A stretch of DNA of 6,504 nucleotides from a bacterium (GTDB lineage: Bacteria; Patescibacteriota; Gracilibacteria; UM-FILTER-43-11), in the NCBI GenBank assembly GCA_030426875.1, contig JAUHXI010000084.1, forward strand, positions 1 through 6,504, given 5' to 3'. Every line of letters starts with the position of its first letter. The stretch's first letter is position 1. A program made the translations under genes and the position numbers. The notes under the pieces are model-generated. The model was not told where the DNA came from and searched no databases. It saw only the letters and a program-made list of their open reading frames with translations. Of this stretch, positions 5,560-6,504 are shown one piece after another.

Positions 5560-6504
5560 ATGAAACCACTTCATTTAAACCTCATTAAAGGCGAAATTCT
5601 CAATGCTGTGCAAGCGGCGGGTTTCGAGCTAAAATTAGAAGAGTTGCACCTCGAAAAAGCTAAAACCCTCGAACACGGCCACTTTTCAACGAATGTAGCC
5701 ATGATACTTGCCGGAAAAGCCAAAAAAAATCCTCGAGAAGTCGCTCAGATTTTAGTGGACCAGCTGAAAGGGGAGTGGCTGCAGAAATTTGAAATTGCTG
5801 GTCCGGGTTTCATTAACCTATTTATTGAACAAAAATTTTATACAGAAGAATTACAATCTCAGCTTCAAGATTTAGATGGGTACATCGCTGATTCCATTCA
5901 CGCTGGTCAACCTAGCACGATGGTGGCTGACACCTCGCATCCCAACATTGCTAAGCCCATGGGGGTCCATCATCTGCTTTCTACTATTATTGGGGATTCC
6001 ATCAAAAATATTTATCGACGCAATGGGTGGGAGGTGGTTGGCGATAATTTTATTGGAGATTTAGGCACGCAATTTGGTAAACTTATGTATGCCATTGAAT
6101 TGTGGGGTGATCCTGAGGCGATTGAAAAGAATCCCATTACTGAGCTTCAAGATCTTTATGTTCGTTTTCATAAAGAGGCTGAAGCGGGCGATGACCCTGT
6201 CAAAAAAGAAGAATTTGAAGCCGCCGGCCGGGCGGAATATCTCAAATTAGAGCAAGGCGACCCTGACGCACGAGAGATGTGGAAGAAGATTCGAGCCTGG
6301 AGTCTGGTCGAAATTCAAGCGATTTACGACCGTTTGGGTGTCACCTACGACGTGATGAATGGGGAAAGTTTTTATGAAGATAAGATGCAGCCCATTCTCG
6401 ACGATGGGAAAGCTCGAGGGATCATTGTAGAAGGTGAAAAGGGCGCTCTCATCATTCCCTCTGATGATCCGGAAGGCACCCCAGTGATCATCCAAAAATC
6501 GGAT
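5560..6504 (+). CDS. argS: Arginyl-tRNA synthetase (N-terminal 315 residues; continues beyond window)
   Basis: ArgRS charges tRNA-Arg with arginine using ATP, in the cytosol. The frame is open from the ATG at 5560 to the window edge. The N-terminal Add-1 tRNA-binding domain is clear at about residues 1-95, with EHGHFSTNVAMILA (38-51), KKNPREVAQ (55-63) and EIAGPGFINL (78-87). The class I catalytic core follows: the signature segment HPNIAKPMGVHHLLSTIIGD (127-146), GDNFIGDLGTQFGKLMYAI (161-179) and KLEQGDPDAREMWKKIRAWS (229-248). The usual HVGH (HIGH) tetrapeptide reads G135-V136-H137-H138: its last His is kept, the first His is Gly, and the Gly is His. The later catalytic motifs and the anticodon-binding domain are outside the window. 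No Shine-Dalgarno is seen before the ATG. The gene diverges from the minus-strand cluster and shares no operon with anything visible here. Confidence 0.97.
   Translation, partial: MKPLHLNLIKGEILNAVQAAGFELKLEELHLEKAKTLEHGHFSTNVAMILAGKAKKNPREVAQILVDQLKGEWLQKFEIAGPGFINLFIEQKFYTEELQSQLQDLDGYIADSIHAGQPSTMVADTSHPNIAKPMGVHHLLSTIIGDSIKNIYRRNGWEVVGDNFIGDLGTQFGKLMYAIELWGDPEAIEKNPITELQDLYVRFHKEAEAGDDPVKKEEFEAAGRAEYLKLEQGDPDAREMWKKIRAWSLVEIQAIYDRLGVTYDVMNGESFYEDKMQPILDDGKARGIIVEGEKGALIIPSDDPEGTPVIIQKSD

Noticed and set aside
5876..6064. Plus-strand open frame of 62 codons
   Set aside because: It overlaps argS in another frame across its conserved signature region.
6247..6495. Minus-strand open frame of 82 codons
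   Set aside because: Antisense shadow of argS.
1..6504. CRISPR array, tRNA, rRNA or insertion sequence
   Set aside because: No regularly spaced repeats, cloverleaf, rRNA motifs or transposase-like frames were seen; the A_AAA_AAG gene shows no DDE or recombinase motifs.

Overview
This 6.5 kb window is bacterial and mostly minus strand, with one gene (argS) diverging on the plus strand near the right edge. Two segments look like ordinary chromosome: the envelope and ion genes at about 625-3226, and argS from 5560. Between them lies a visibly more AT-rich stretch (about 3519-5530) of small accessory genes of unknown function, including a tandem duplication. None of the eight genes has a recognisable Shine-Dalgarno sequence before its start. 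The ArgRS has an altered HIGH signature (GVHH). Both traits, together with the unusual fusion below, hint at an uncultivated lineage such as Patescibacteria/CPR, but the window holds no marker that settles this.

Layout from left to right: (1) an ankyrin-repeat protein whose C-terminus is cut by the window edge (minus); (2) a 428-residue fusion of a DedA-family membrane domain (residues 1-150) to a complete UppP/BacA undecaprenyl-diphosphatase (about 155-428) (minus); (3) a CNNM/CorC-type membrane protein with paired CBS domains (minus), with a likely extended -10 promoter about 210 bp upstream; (4) an overlooked 90-residue small protein, readable only across a -1 shift at an A_AAA_AAG heptamer immediately before a TAG (minus); (5) a 150-residue conserved hypothetical protein; (6) and (7) two tandem paralogous zinc-ribbon membrane proteins, the right-hand one lacking the C-terminal domain; (8) the 5' part of argS (plus).

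The main discovery candidate is the DedA-UppP fusion. UppP makes undecaprenyl phosphate on the outer face of the membrane, and some DedA proteins are known to return that lipid to the inner face. One polypeptide may therefore couple the two consecutive steps of lipid-carrier recycling. Secondary points are the possible programmed frameshift gene, the altered ArgRS signature, and two related intergenic elements built on TTAGTGA repeats that precede both the fusion gene and the CorC-like gene.
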